From JBNKFQ01 sp050289385 (GTDB lineage: Bacteria > Pseudomonadota > Gammaproteobacteria > Pseudomonadales > Porticoccaceae), in NCBI GenBank assembly GCA_050289385.1, contig JBNKFQ010000038.1, positions 1 through 64,000 of the forward strand: a stretch of 64,000 bases of DNA, in the 5' to 3' direction. Positions 51,401 through 59,474 of the stretch are shown in pieces. The notes beneath the pieces were generated by a model. That model ran no database searches. It was not told the DNA's origin and saw nothing but the letters and a program-made list of their open reading frames with translations. Position 1 is the stretch's first letter; the number at the start of each line of letters is the position of its first letter. Both the position numbers and the translations under genes were made by a program.

Positions 51401-52967
51401 AATCTGCAACCGAAAAATGCCAGACCTTGTGTTGCTTGACGCACTTATGCCAGAAATGGACGGCTTTAGCGCCTGCGAACGGATTCGAGAGCTACCGAAT
51501 GGCGGCGACATCCCAATCCTGATGATCACTGCGCTGGATGACGAAGAGTCCATTGTGAAAGCGTTTAATTCGGGTGCCAGTGATTATATTCCAAAGCCGG
51601 TGCACTTTTCGGTAATGAAGCAGCGGGTTTCCCGTCTGCTCAAAGCCAGCAAAATTGAAAAACATGTTAAAAAACTGGCGTACCACGATCCGCTGACCGA
51701 TTTGCCAAATCGGGCACATCTGTTGCAACAATTGCGATTGATGATTAATCGCGCTTCCCTCAATAAAGAGATGGTTGCTGTACTGTTTATGGACCTTGAT
51801 CGATTCAAGATGATCAATGACTCATTGGGGCATGATGCCGGAGACCTGTTATTGAAAGCCGTTGCCGATCGAATCCGGCGATGCCTGCGTGAACAGGATT
51901 TTGTAGCTCGACTGGGCGGGGATGAATTTACCGTGGTGCTGGAGGGTATTGAGTCTGCCGACGTGGCGGCCAAAGTTGCAGAAAAAATTTGCAACAGTCT
52001 CAGCAAGCCATTTGTGTTTTTGCAGCAAAAGATGTTTGTTACGACCAGTGTGGGCATTTCAGTGTATCCAAAAGACGGGGCAGATGTGACGTCTTTACTT
52101 AAGCACGCAGATTCTGCGATGTTCAGTGCCAAGGATCAGGGTAATGGTTTCCATTTTTATGAAGAGGGAATGGAGGACGATATTTCTCGCCAGCTTGAGC
52201 TGGAACGGGAATTGCGGCAGGCACTCGAAAGCGATGAACTGGTTTTGCATTACCAGCCACAAATTGAGGCAGCCACTGGCAAGGTGGTCTCTGCCGAGGC
52301 CCTGGTGCGTTGGAATCATCCCAGGCTTGGTTTGTTATTGCCTGGTAGTTTTGTACCTTTGGCAGAGGAATCAGATCTGATTACTGAACTGGGGCACTGG
52401 GTTTTCAAGGATGCGTGTCGGCAAATCAGAGAATGGTCAGACAGGGGAATACACTTGCGGGTAGCGGTTAATTTCTCTGGCCGCGAACTGCAAGCCGACA
52501 GGATTATCGAGCGCATAGGCGAGGTTATAAGTGAATACGATGTGCCAACTGATCTATTGGAACTGGAGATCACTGAAAGCATGTTGCTCGAACATCACGA
52601 CAAAATTGTCGATGATCTGACGCGTCTCAAAGAGATGGGAATAACTCTGGCGATTGATGATTTTGGTAGCGGTTATTCTTCCCTGAACTACCTCAAACGA
52701 TTGCCCGTGGACGTGCTCAAGATAGACCGTGCATTTGTAAATGATCTCGATGGAGACCACGAAGGACAGGCAATCGTCAAGGGCATAGTCGCATTGGCTG
52801 ATAGCCTGGGATTGACTACTGTCGCAGAAGGCGTTGAAACGAAAAGCCAGGAGTCCGTCCTGAAGAATCTGGGTTGCAAGATGTTGCAGGGCTTTCTGTA
52901 CAGCAAGGCCATCCCACCACAGGAGTTTGTGGAAAAATACCTTGAGGAAGAAGTTGTCCAGCCATAG
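48489..52967 (+). CDS. Giant hybrid sensor kinase with REC-REC-HPt-REC-GGDEF-EAL
   Basis: The 1492-residue protein is an inner-membrane signalling machine. TM1 (about 20-42), a periplasmic sensor domain to about 185, TM2 (about 190-208), and HAMP are followed by HisKA with His284 (NVSHELRTPMN), HATPase (NAIKFTERG, DTGIGIP, GTGLGLAIS) and a weak receiver (Asp582 in VILDEDIAG). A canonical receiver (Asp718 in LMDCQMPVMDG), an HPt domain (His863 in AHTVKGSAANFG) and a third receiver (Asp984 in LLDALMPEMDG) come next, then a GGDEF diguanylate cyclase domain (1143-1147, intact) and an EAL phosphodiesterase domain (EAL at 1270, DDFGSGYSSL intact). A whole phosphorelay thus ends in both c-di-GMP synthesis and breakdown modules. 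Last gene of the operon; nine bases after the binding-protein gene. Confidence 0.92.
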   Translation: MKKQIKHISHHWDFRQQLTLVFIVGVVVLAVVTSLAVSRISTDSVRDQMLQQGIQVTESFAKQSKLAVLYRSADNATEAIQATLGFPNVIATGIYNHDGEILVENGEIASLGNVNFNAVSQDTAVLWTERADNWQFVAPIFAGAAEESESPFEIENAGVKPELEGYVAVVIGNSALEEMADKILQGNITVSLGIAVILLLGLLSLSNRVTKPLKQLSTIMWRAEQGEKKLRADIRGPKDIINMQHAFNTMMAVLERRELELLQAKDAALESARVKGEFAANVSHELRTPMNAVLGMLDLLMTMGLSPKQREYIETAKSSGEVLLELIDDVLDFSKVESGVIEIQKEETYLEDLMDEVVGLMSNQSLKKKIDLGYVSASNVPQLVYIDAARIRQVLINLIGNAIKFTERGEVAIYLEMVAENAESDGTGEPVLCVSVRDTGIGIPQEAQEKIFDSFTQADSSTTREYGGTGLGLAISRRIVQMLGGDINVSSIMGEGSTFSFTVPLANEDIISVSKADRLCPEEFRQLRVLTIDNSEIVQRFLAKQLGDWGVGFDALQNGLSGLDKVRKSVADGQSYDIVILDEDIAGLRALDFIKLLADEKIDSQIKIIVLVSPWSESKNYYPNHVVKISKPLRAAALFDALRKATDCVSGPSPEQEKSRPMLTRLGKRTLVADDNRANQKVAVAMLERLGCEVTVAGNGAEALQLALRNPFDLVLMDCQMPVMDGYEATQKIRKYDKETARLPIIAMTANNSAEEKQRCMDAGMDGFLPKPLRLEELQTLLATWFAEDSPAEGESSGSPITDGSGYAPVVIERRTIQELRSSVGEVVDSMIKAFLEDTPVYLKSLKHSVATGDAKQLRELAHTVKGSAANFGATEVVALSKELEEIGGSGSVDTASEKLAGLFAAFERLSKELENELQEDDSKDIAPRAGLRYTILIADDDRSMRMALRNVLEADEYVIEEAKNGNHAIEICNRKMPDLVLLDALMPEMDGFSACERIRELPNGGDIPILMITALDDEESIVKAFNSGASDYIPKPVHFSVMKQRVSRLLKASKIEKHVKKLAYHDPLTDLPNRAHLLQQLRLMINRASLNKEMVAVLFMDLDRFKMINDSLGHDAGDLLLKAVADRIRRCLREQDFVARLGGDEFTVVLEGIESADVAAKVAEKICNSLSKPFVFLQQKMFVTTSVGISVYPKDGADVTSLLKHADSAMFSAKDQGNGFHFYEEGMEDDISRQLELERELRQALESDELVLHYQPQIEAATGKVVSAEALVRWNHPRLGLLLPGSFVPLAEESDLITELGHWVFKDACRQIREWSDRGIHLRVAVNFSGRELQADRIIERIGEVISEYDVPTDLLELEITESMLLEHHDKIVDDLTRLKEMGITLAIDDFGSGYSSLNYLKRLPVDVLKIDRAFVNDLDGDHEGQAIVKGIVALADSLGLTTVAEGVETKSQESVLKNLGCKMLQGFLYSKAIPPQEFVEKYLEEEVVQP

Positions 52968-53214
52968 CTTGTATATTCGGGAGTTATATTTGGGGTATAC
53001 GGAGTAAACCGCACTATTCAGGTTATTGAGTGGGCCCCGGCCAGATAAACCAAATTTAAGACTGCCTGTCACAGGGACTTGACCTTGTTTCGAAGATCAC
53101 GCTTGCCCGGATACAAAACTCTGGGTATGTTTCCTGTTGTTGGTACAAGCATTTCAGCATTGAAACCGGTATCATGCCGACCCTGTAAATTCTGGTCGGC
53201 AGGGGCGGTAAGCC

Positions 53215-53841
53215 ATGAGTCAATTTTTCTCCATCCATCCCGATAATCCCCAGTTGCGTCTGGTGCGTCAGGCTGTGGATATTTTGCGCGACGGTGGAGT
53301 GATTGTTTATCCGACAGATTCCGCTTACGCGCTGGGGTGTCAGATTGGTGACAAAGCCGCTCTGGACCGCATTCGCTCGATTCGTCAATTGGGTAAACAT
53401 CATAACTTTACTCTGGTGTGTCGAGACCTCTCCGAACTTGCTACTTATGCCAAAGTAGACAATATCGTGTTTCGCTTGCTAAAGGCACACACGCCGGGAC
53501 CTTATACGTTTATTCTGGAGGCTACCTCCGAAGTGCCACGTCGCCTGATGCACACCAAACGCAAGACTGTTGGCTTGAGAGTGCCCGGGAATGAGGTAGC
53601 TCTGGCTTTGCTCCAGGAGCTGGGCGAACCGATTATGAGTGTCACCCTGCAACTGCCCGAAGATGAATATCCCCTGACAGACCCATATGATATTCGCGAT
53701 TTACTGCAGTCTCGGGTCGATTTGGTTATTGATGGTGGCTATTGTGGACTGGAAACCACCTCTGTGATTGATTTGACTGGTGATACGCCGCAGATATTAC
53801 GACAGGGCATGGGGGACACTTCGTTCCTTGATAGCGTCTGA
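53215..53841 (+). CDS. Sua5/YciO/YrdC family protein (YciO-like)
   Basis: The 208-residue protein has the dsRNA-binding-like YrdC fold: GGVIVYPTDSAYALGC, KHHNFTLVCRDLSELATYA, HTPGPYTFILEAT, KTVGLRVPGNEVALALL and TSVIDLTGD. These make threonylcarbamoyl-AMP for tRNA t6A, or, in YciO-type paralogues, an unclear function. The KHHNFTLVC form rather than KRR-P suggests YciO. It lies upstream of scpA, as in many gammaproteobacteria. Confidence 0.88.
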   Translation: MSQFFSIHPDNPQLRLVRQAVDILRDGGVIVYPTDSAYALGCQIGDKAALDRIRSIRQLGKHHNFTLVCRDLSELATYAKVDNIVFRLLKAHTPGPYTFILEATSEVPRRLMHTKRKTVGLRVPGNEVALALLQELGEPIMSVTLQLPEDEYPLTDPYDIRDLLQSRVDLVIDGGYCGLETTSVIDLTGDTPQILRQGMGDTSFLDSV

Positions 53842-53931
53842 TACAGGCCCTGTCGGCTCTGCCAAATTTGCATCTCAAATGCGGACTGGCCGCATGGGTC
53901 TTTCACAGTATAATGCTGGCTGATAAACCAA

Positions 53932-54810
53932 TTGGACGATCACGTGACAGAACATTCCGCTGAAGTTGCCGAACAGGAGCAGGAACAGGCTGCTGAAACT
54001 GTTGCGAGCCCGGCATCTCAACGCCCCAGTCAGAAGGAGATGCCTTTTGCCATTGTTCATGGTGAGGCCCTGACAGAAATGCCGAAGGATCTCTATATCC
54101 CGCCAGAGGCGCTGGAGGTGTTTCTTGAAGCCTTTGAAGGCCCTCTGGACTTGCTGTTGTATCTGATTCGTCGTCAGAACATAGATATCCTGGATATTAA
54201 CGTTTCGGAAATCACCCGCCAGTATATGAGTTACGTGGATATGATGCAGGCCATGCAGTTTGAATTGGCCGCCGAGTATCTGTTGATGGCGGCGATGTTG
54301 GCCGAGATCAAATCTCGCATGTTGTTGCCGCGCCAGGAAGAAGAGCGTGAAGAGGAAGGGGATCCGCGAGCGGAGCTTATTCGGCGCTTGCAAGAGTACG
54401 AGCGCTTCAAAAAGGCAGCGGAAGACGTGGACGAATTGCCACGTGTCGGGCGAGATACATTTAATGCCAGCGCCAAGGAGCCCGATCATCAGAGAGAGCG
54501 GCCGCAGCCGACAGTTACCATGCAGGAACTGATGCTGGCTCTGGCGGATGTGGTACAGCGCAGCGAACTGTATGAAAGCCATCAGGTACAGCGAGAAATG
54601 CTGTCTACCCGCGAGCGTATGTCTCAGGTGATGGAACGCTTGCGTGGTCAGCAGTTTGTGCCTTTCGTCAGTTTGTTTTCAGCCCACGAAGGCAGGGTTG
54701 GCGTTGTGACGACTTTTCTGGCGATTATGGAGTTAATCAAGGAGTCGCTGGTAGAAATTGTCCAGAGTGAAATATTTGGGCCCATTCACGTCAAGGCGTG
54801 TGTCGATTAG
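53932..54810 (+). CDS. scpA: Segregation and condensation protein A
   Basis: The 292-residue kleisin subunit bridges the SMC heads. The conserved core starts at VFLEAFEGPLDLLLYLIRRQNIDILDI, continues with AAEYLLMAAMLAEIKSRMLLP and an acidic/basic linker, and ends with the winged-helix part FVPFVSLFSAHEGRVGVVTTFLAIMELI. The start is uncertain: TTG at 53932 or GTG at 53944, neither with a clear ribosome site; a TATAAT at 53909-53914 lies just upstream. It works with ScpB (100 bases downstream) and the SMC encoded at 27.7 kb. Confidence 0.92.
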   Translation: MDDHVTEHSAEVAEQEQEQAAETVASPASQRPSQKEMPFAIVHGEALTEMPKDLYIPPEALEVFLEAFEGPLDLLLYLIRRQNIDILDINVSEITRQYMSYVDMMQAMQFELAAEYLLMAAMLAEIKSRMLLPRQEEEREEEGDPRAELIRRLQEYERFKKAAEDVDELPRVGRDTFNASAKEPDHQRERPQPTVTMQELMLALADVVQRSELYESHQVQREMLSTRERMSQVMERLRGQQFVPFVSLFSAHEGRVGVVTTFLAIMELIKESLVEIVQSEIFGPIHVKACVD

Positions 54811-54840
54811 GGCCTGAATGCTCGAAAAGTAACAATCTGC

Positions 54841-54906
54841 AACCGATCATTGAGAATCGAAAAACCGATCATAGAGAACCGAAAAACTGATCATTGAGAA
54901 CCGAAA
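54841..54906. repeat. Three tandem 22-bp repeats between scpA and scpB
   Basis: Units AACCGATCATTGAGAATCGA+AA at 54841, 54863 and 54885 differ from each other at one to three positions. The array ends four bases before the scpB ATG, so it takes the place of the ribosome-binding region; only GAACC/GAAAA-type sequence precedes the start. Could influence translation of scpB or bind a regulator. Confidence 0.75.
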
Positions 54907-54910
54907 ACCT

Positions 54911-55903
54911 ATGGAACTCACACAACTGAAAAATATTATCGAAGGCGCATTGCTAGCTGCCGGGCGTCCACTGGAAGTCAGTGATCTGGAGGCCTTGTTT
55001 GATGAAGACGAGCGCCCGTCCCGTCTGGAAATCGGTGAAGCACTGGAAGAAGTTGCCGTGGCTTGCGCCGGGCGAGGGTATGAGCTTAAAAAGGTAGCCA
55101 GCGGTTATCGTTTTCAGGTGCGGCAGGAACTGTCCAGCTGGGTGAGTCGTTTGTGGGATGAAAAACCTCAAAAGTATTCGAGGTCACTGCTTGAAACTCT
55201 CGCGCTGATTGCTTACCGCCAGCCGACGACACGTGGCGATATTGAGGAAATTCGCGGTGTATCGGTGAGTTCACAAACGATAAAAACCTTGCTTGAACGC
55301 GAGTGGGTGAGGGTTGTGGGGCATCGTGATGTTCCCGGTCGACCTGCGCTTTACGCCACCACACGTCAATTTCTGGATTACTTCAACCTGGCCAGCCTGG
55401 AAGAGCTGCCCCCCCTTAGTGAGCTTCGTGATCTGGACGAGCTTGATCCGGAACTGGAATTGGAAATTGGTGAACAGCTGGCTCGTTCTGCGGGTGGAGA
55501 TACCGAGTCTGCCGTCGGAGAAGATAGCAGTGAACAGACTAATGCTGAATCTGTTGCGGTTGGGGATGAACCTGCAGTGGATGAATTGGCAGAAACCCCG
55601 GAGCCAGGAGAAGCTGAAGAGATTGCAGATGGACAAAGTGAGTCCGTCAATGAAGATCCTCAAACTGTAGAGAGTTTGGATAGAGAGAATTTGGATAGAG
55701 AGAGCTTGGATCGAGAGGGTTCGGATAGAGAGGGTTCGGATAGAGATAGCCCGGATTCAGAGAGTTCGGGTATTACAAGCGATACCGCAATGACCGATGT
55801 TGAGGCAGAAGACGAGGTCACTTCTTCGGCGTTTGTTGAGGAAGATGAGGAGGTTTCGCGACTTACTGAGGAAACAAAATCAGAGTCCGGCACTGATGTC
55901 TGA
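54911..55903 (+). CDS. scpB: Segregation and condensation protein B with long acidic tail
   Basis: The 330-residue protein has two winged-helix domains in residues 1-180 (LKNIIEGALLAAGRPLEVSDL, LLETLALIAYRQPTTRGDIEEIRGV, RDVPGRPALYATTRQFLDYF) as in ScpB, which dimerises and binds ScpA. The rest (about 190-330) is a low-complexity tail very rich in Glu, Asp and Ser, including a pentapeptide repeat of the LDRE type. The usual length is about 190-280, so the tail is extended. No strong ribosome site is present because of the tandem repeat just upstream. It overlaps rluB by eight bases. Confidence 0.92.
   Translation: MELTQLKNIIEGALLAAGRPLEVSDLEALFDEDERPSRLEIGEALEEVAVACAGRGYELKKVASGYRFQVRQELSSWVSRLWDEKPQKYSRSLLETLALIAYRQPTTRGDIEEIRGVSVSSQTIKTLLEREWVRVVGHRDVPGRPALYATTRQFLDYFNLASLEELPPLSELRDLDELDPELELEIGEQLARSAGGDTESAVGEDSSEQTNAESVAVGDEPAVDELAETPEPGEAEEIADGQSESVNEDPQTVESLDRENLDRESLDREGSDREGSDRDSPDSESSGITSDTAMTDVEAEDEVTSSAFVEEDEEVSRLTEETKSESGTDV
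55674..55763. repeat. Six 15-bp tandem units inside scpB tail
   Basis: Units of 15 bases around TTGGATAGAGAG repeat six times and encode the pentapeptides SLDRE, NLDRE, SLDRE, GSDRE, GSDRD, SPDSE. Such in-frame repeats can expand or contract without breaking the gene. Confidence 0.85.
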
Positions 55904-56717
55904 AAAATTACAGAAAGTACTCGCCGCCGCCGGGCTTGGCTCGCGGCGTGGTATGGAGCGGTGGATCGCTGACGGCCGAGTCATGGTCAACGGGCAGACA
56001 GCTAAACTGGGTGACCGGGTAGAGGCGACCGACGATATTGTGATCGATGGCCGCAAACTCAATCGTCCACGCCAGAAAAAGCGCTTGCGAGTATTGTTAT
56101 ATAACAAGCCTGAAGGTGAAATTTGCAGTCGCTCCGATCCGTCTGGCAGACCGACCGTATTTGATCGCCTGCCCCCCATTGCCGGAGAGCGTTGGGTTTC
56201 AGTGGGGCGTCTGGATATCAATACCAGCGGATTATTGCTGTTTACCAACGATGGTGAGCTTGCCAACCGCTTGATGCACCCGAGTTCCAACATTGACCGC
56301 GAGTATCTGGTCAGGGTGCATGGCAAGGTAACGGACGACATGCTCAAGCAATTACGACAGGGAGTGCTGCTGGAGGATGGCGTGGCGCGCTTTACCGACA
56401 TCGTGCCAGGCGAGTCCAGCGGTGCCAACAGCTGGTTTACGGTGGCGCTTATGGAAGGTCGTAACCGTGAAGTGCGCAGACTCTGGGAATCGCAAGGGCT
56501 GGCGGTTAACCGCCTGAAACGAGCGCGTTTTGGCCCCGTGTTTTCCCCCTCCTGGTTGCGTCAGGGACAATGGATAGACCTCGAACCTCGTGATATCAAA
56601 GCCCTGTGCAAGGCAGCGGGCATAGACAATGTAAATGTTTCACCACTCACACCGGCCGAGCGGCAGCACATGGAACGCCAATTGTCGCGCCTCAAATCCG
56701 GTGGTCGTTCCCCCTGA
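55896..56717 (+). CDS. rluB: 23S rRNA pseudouridine synthase RluB
   Basis: The 273-residue protein has an N-terminal S4 RNA-binding domain (KLQKVLAAAGLGSRRGMERW.. GRVMVNGQTA) and the RsuA/RluB/E/F catalytic core with the nucleophile Asp in VGRLDINTSGLLLFTND, followed by EGRNREVRRLWESQG. RluB makes pseudouridine 2605 in 23S rRNA. Position after scpB is the classical arrangement. The start at 55896 lies within the scpB end. Confidence 0.94.
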   Translation: MSEKLQKVLAAAGLGSRRGMERWIADGRVMVNGQTAKLGDRVEATDDIVIDGRKLNRPRQKKRLRVLLYNKPEGEICSRSDPSGRPTVFDRLPPIAGERWVSVGRLDINTSGLLLFTNDGELANRLMHPSSNIDREYLVRVHGKVTDDMLKQLRQGVLLEDGVARFTDIVPGESSGANSWFTVALMEGRNREVRRLWESQGLAVNRLKRARFGPVFSPSWLRQGQWIDLEPRDIKALCKAAGIDNVNVSPLTPAERQHMERQLSRLKSGGRSP

Positions 56718-56725
56718 GTTCTTCA

Positions 56726-56763
56726 AAACAGGTACTGCATTGTGTGATGCAATACCTGTTTCC
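56726..56763 (+). terminator. Hairpin after rluB
   Basis: AAACAGGTACTGCAT (56726-56740) pairs with ATGCAATACCTGTTT (56747-56761) across a six-base loop, with one mismatch; the stem's own TTT ends the right arm. Likely a transcript end for the scpA-scpB-rluB run, although the T-run is short. Confidence 0.6.
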
Positions 56764-56832
56764 GGTTTGCTCCGGTTCCAAAGCGTGACTACACTAGATT
56801 CAATAGGGAAGGCTATATAAAAGGCGATTTTT

Positions 56833-59259
56833 ATGTCGAAATTATACGGTCATGCAGGTTGGATCGCAGTTGGATTATTGGCTTTGCTTGTTGTCGGTCC
56901 CGTCCACTCGGATGAGGAGAAAACACAGGTTCTGGAGGAAGTGATAGTAACGGCCCAAAAGCGGGTTGAAAACCTTCAGGATGTTCCCGTCTCAACCAGC
57001 GTTATGATGGGCGAGAAACTCGAAAATACCAGCATTACCAATCTCGAAAGCCTTACGCTTTACGTTCCCAATTTCAGCATGAACCAGACAGGTGTTGGTT
57101 CAACTATAACCATTCGCGGTATCAGTTCAGGTATCAATCAGGGGTTTGAGCAGTCTGTTGGCCAATATGTGGATGGCATTTACTATGGCAGATCCATATT
57201 AACCCGGGCGCCATTTCTCGACCTCGAGCGAATTGAAGTTCTGCGTGGCCCGCAAGGAACCCTGTTTGGTAAAAACAGCATCGCCGGCGCCGTGAGTATG
57301 ATTTCTGCCAGGCCTGCAGAGGAGTTTACCGGATCTTTGATGGCCCTGTATGAACCCGGGGATCAGGAAAACGACTATCGTCTGATGCTGTCCGGGCCCT
57401 TGTCAGAAAATGTATTCGGTCGTCTCGCGGCGCTCTACCGGGACATGGACGGTTACATGCAAAACACATTTCTCGGTCGCGACGAAAAGCAGGAAGACGA
57501 ACAAGTCGTGCGCGCTTCATTGATATGGGAAATTAATGATGACTTGTCTGCTTACCTCAAGGCCGAACGCACCGACTACAAAGTACTTGGTCGCAATATA
57601 GAGACAACAGGGAGTGTGGCTTTGCCGGTAGCCGGAGCGGTGGATTATGTAACTGCCCTGAACGGTATCCAGATGTTGTTGGGCAGGCCAGCGGTGGATG
57701 GCGACCTGGACCGCAGCAGAGACTCCAATGGCGATTTTAGCGACAACACGGTAGACAATTACCTGCTGCAGCTCGATTACCAAATGGGTGATTACACCCT
57801 CACCTCATTGTCCGGTTGGCTGGAATATGCCTATAACGAAATCTGCGATTGCGATTTTACCGGAGCGTCGCTTTTTCTTGCCGACGGTCGCGAAGATTTC
57901 CAGCAGTTCAGTCAGGAATTGCGTCTGGTGTCACCGAAGGGTGGCGACTTTGATTACGTTGCCGGCCTCTACTATCAGAACAGTGATTTGACTTATGACG
58001 ACCGGCTTTTTCTGCCGGCTGACAGTATTTTGGTGCCCGTATTGGGGCCCTTGCTGGGAGCTGCGGCACCTTTTCTGCCCGGTGCCTCGACTCGCCGCAA
58101 ATTTACGCAAAATGCCGAGCTGTGGGCGGGCTATTTTCAAGGTACCTGGTACATTGATGACGCCTGGCGTTTGACTCTGGGCGGCCGCTACACGAGCGAA
58201 GATAAGGAAGCATCCCGTCGTCAGTTTCACCTGGATGCAAATAACACAGATTTCGGTACCCTTAACCCCGCTCTGAATGCCATTCTCGGGTTTGTAAAAA
58301 TTGAACCCTACGACATCATTCGTGGCAGCCGCAGCGAATCGGCCTTTACGCCATTGGCTATTCTGGAGTGGGATCTGAGCGACAATACCATGCTGTATCT
58401 CACCTGGACCAGGGGATTTAAATCTGGCGGTTTTGATGTGCGCTCCAACGGGCATCCCGACCCTGCGGTGGTCAATGCAGTACAGGTTGTTCCGGGAGTC
58501 ACACCGGTTGTTAACGACATTGTTGGCACCTTTGAATACGGAGATGAAAAAGCTGCCAATTTTGAGGCAGGTGCCAGGTTTGGTTTGCTGGACGGTGCTG
58601 CTGAAATGAATGTTTCGGTATTTTTTACCGACTACAGTGATCTGCAAGTGTCACAGTTTGACGGAGTGCTGGGTTTTAATGTTACCAATGCCGGTGAGGC
58701 TAGTATTCAGGGCATGGAAATGGACGGACGCTGGTTGGCCACTGAAAACCTTATTATTTCCGGTTCACTCTCATTTCTCGATTTTGAGTACGACAAGTTT
58801 CCCAACAGCCAATGCTATTTCGGGCAGGAACTGGTAGACCCCGGAGCGGTTACCAATGCTGAACTTGGCTTGTGTGATGTGGCTGGAGAACGCAAGGAGT
58901 ATACGCCGAAATGGCGCTGGGTTCTGGCTGGCGACCATCGCTGGCCAATCAGAGACAGCCTGCAACTGCGCACCACGGTTGATATCACTTACGTCGATGA
59001 CTATCTGTGGAACCCCACTCTTGACCCGCGCAATCGCCAGGATGCTTATGCCGGGCTTAACACGCGCATGGGCCTGGGTGATGACGATGGCAAATGGGAG
59101 ATCGCCCTGATTGGTAAAAATTTGACTGACGAAGAGGTCATCAATTTTGGTGGTGACTCACCCTTGGCTTCATTGCTTACCCAGGGGGGTGGCAATGCCT
59201 ATTACGGATTTATCAATCGGGGTCGTACAATCGCGCTACAGTTGAAAATTGGTTTTTAG
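56833..59259 (+). CDS. TonB-dependent outer-membrane receptor, large
   Basis: The 808-residue receptor has a signal peptide (to about residue 25, ending GPVHS), the TonB-box region VLEEVIVTAQKRVENLQDVP, a plug (VPNFSMNQTGVGSTITIRGI.. RIEVLRGPQGTLFGKNSIAGAVSM) and a beta barrel ending in LQLKIGF with a final Phe, as needed for outer-membrane insertion. The RGPQGTLFGKN form is the iron-complex/IROMP-like and cyclic-compound-associated class common in marine proteobacteria. Its substrate is unknown. It is a single gene, preceded by the hairpin after rluB. Confidence 0.9.
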   Translation: MSKLYGHAGWIAVGLLALLVVGPVHSDEEKTQVLEEVIVTAQKRVENLQDVPVSTSVMMGEKLENTSITNLESLTLYVPNFSMNQTGVGSTITIRGISSGINQGFEQSVGQYVDGIYYGRSILTRAPFLDLERIEVLRGPQGTLFGKNSIAGAVSMISARPAEEFTGSLMALYEPGDQENDYRLMLSGPLSENVFGRLAALYRDMDGYMQNTFLGRDEKQEDEQVVRASLIWEINDDLSAYLKAERTDYKVLGRNIETTGSVALPVAGAVDYVTALNGIQMLLGRPAVDGDLDRSRDSNGDFSDNTVDNYLLQLDYQMGDYTLTSLSGWLEYAYNEICDCDFTGASLFLADGREDFQQFSQELRLVSPKGGDFDYVAGLYYQNSDLTYDDRLFLPADSILVPVLGPLLGAAAPFLPGASTRRKFTQNAELWAGYFQGTWYIDDAWRLTLGGRYTSEDKEASRRQFHLDANNTDFGTLNPALNAILGFVKIEPYDIIRGSRSESAFTPLAILEWDLSDNTMLYLTWTRGFKSGGFDVRSNGHPDPAVVNAVQVVPGVTPVVNDIVGTFEYGDEKAANFEAGARFGLLDGAAEMNVSVFFTDYSDLQVSQFDGVLGFNVTNAGEASIQGMEMDGRWLATENLIISGSLSFLDFEYDKFPNSQCYFGQELVDPGAVTNAELGLCDVAGERKEYTPKWRWVLAGDHRWPIRDSLQLRTTVDITYVDDYLWNPTLDPRNRQDAYAGLNTRMGLGDDDGKWEIALIGKNLTDEEVINFGGDSPLASLLTQGGGNAYYGFINRGRTIALQLKIGF

Positions 59260-59474
59260 GGAACTTCTGGCAAGGGGTTGATTACAGGCCGCCATTTTTT
59301 CACAATCCGGTCATTCCCCGACCGGGTAATCACCCTGGAAAACTCGAAATCACTCGTTTGACAGGGGTCAAGCTATCGCGGTTTTTCGATGTTTGCGCTC
59401 AACTCGATCACTTGACCCTCGCGCACTCTGCCTGCATGCTCAACAAATACACACAATAGTGCTCGGGAGGCTCA

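Noticed and set aside
54809..54816. AGGGCCTG after scpA as another family A end
   Set aside because: Only eight bases match; the following sequence does not continue the terminal repeat, unlike the site at 62002.
54841..54906. 22-bp repeats as a CRISPR array
   Set aside because: The units are directly adjacent with no spacers and no cas gene is near.
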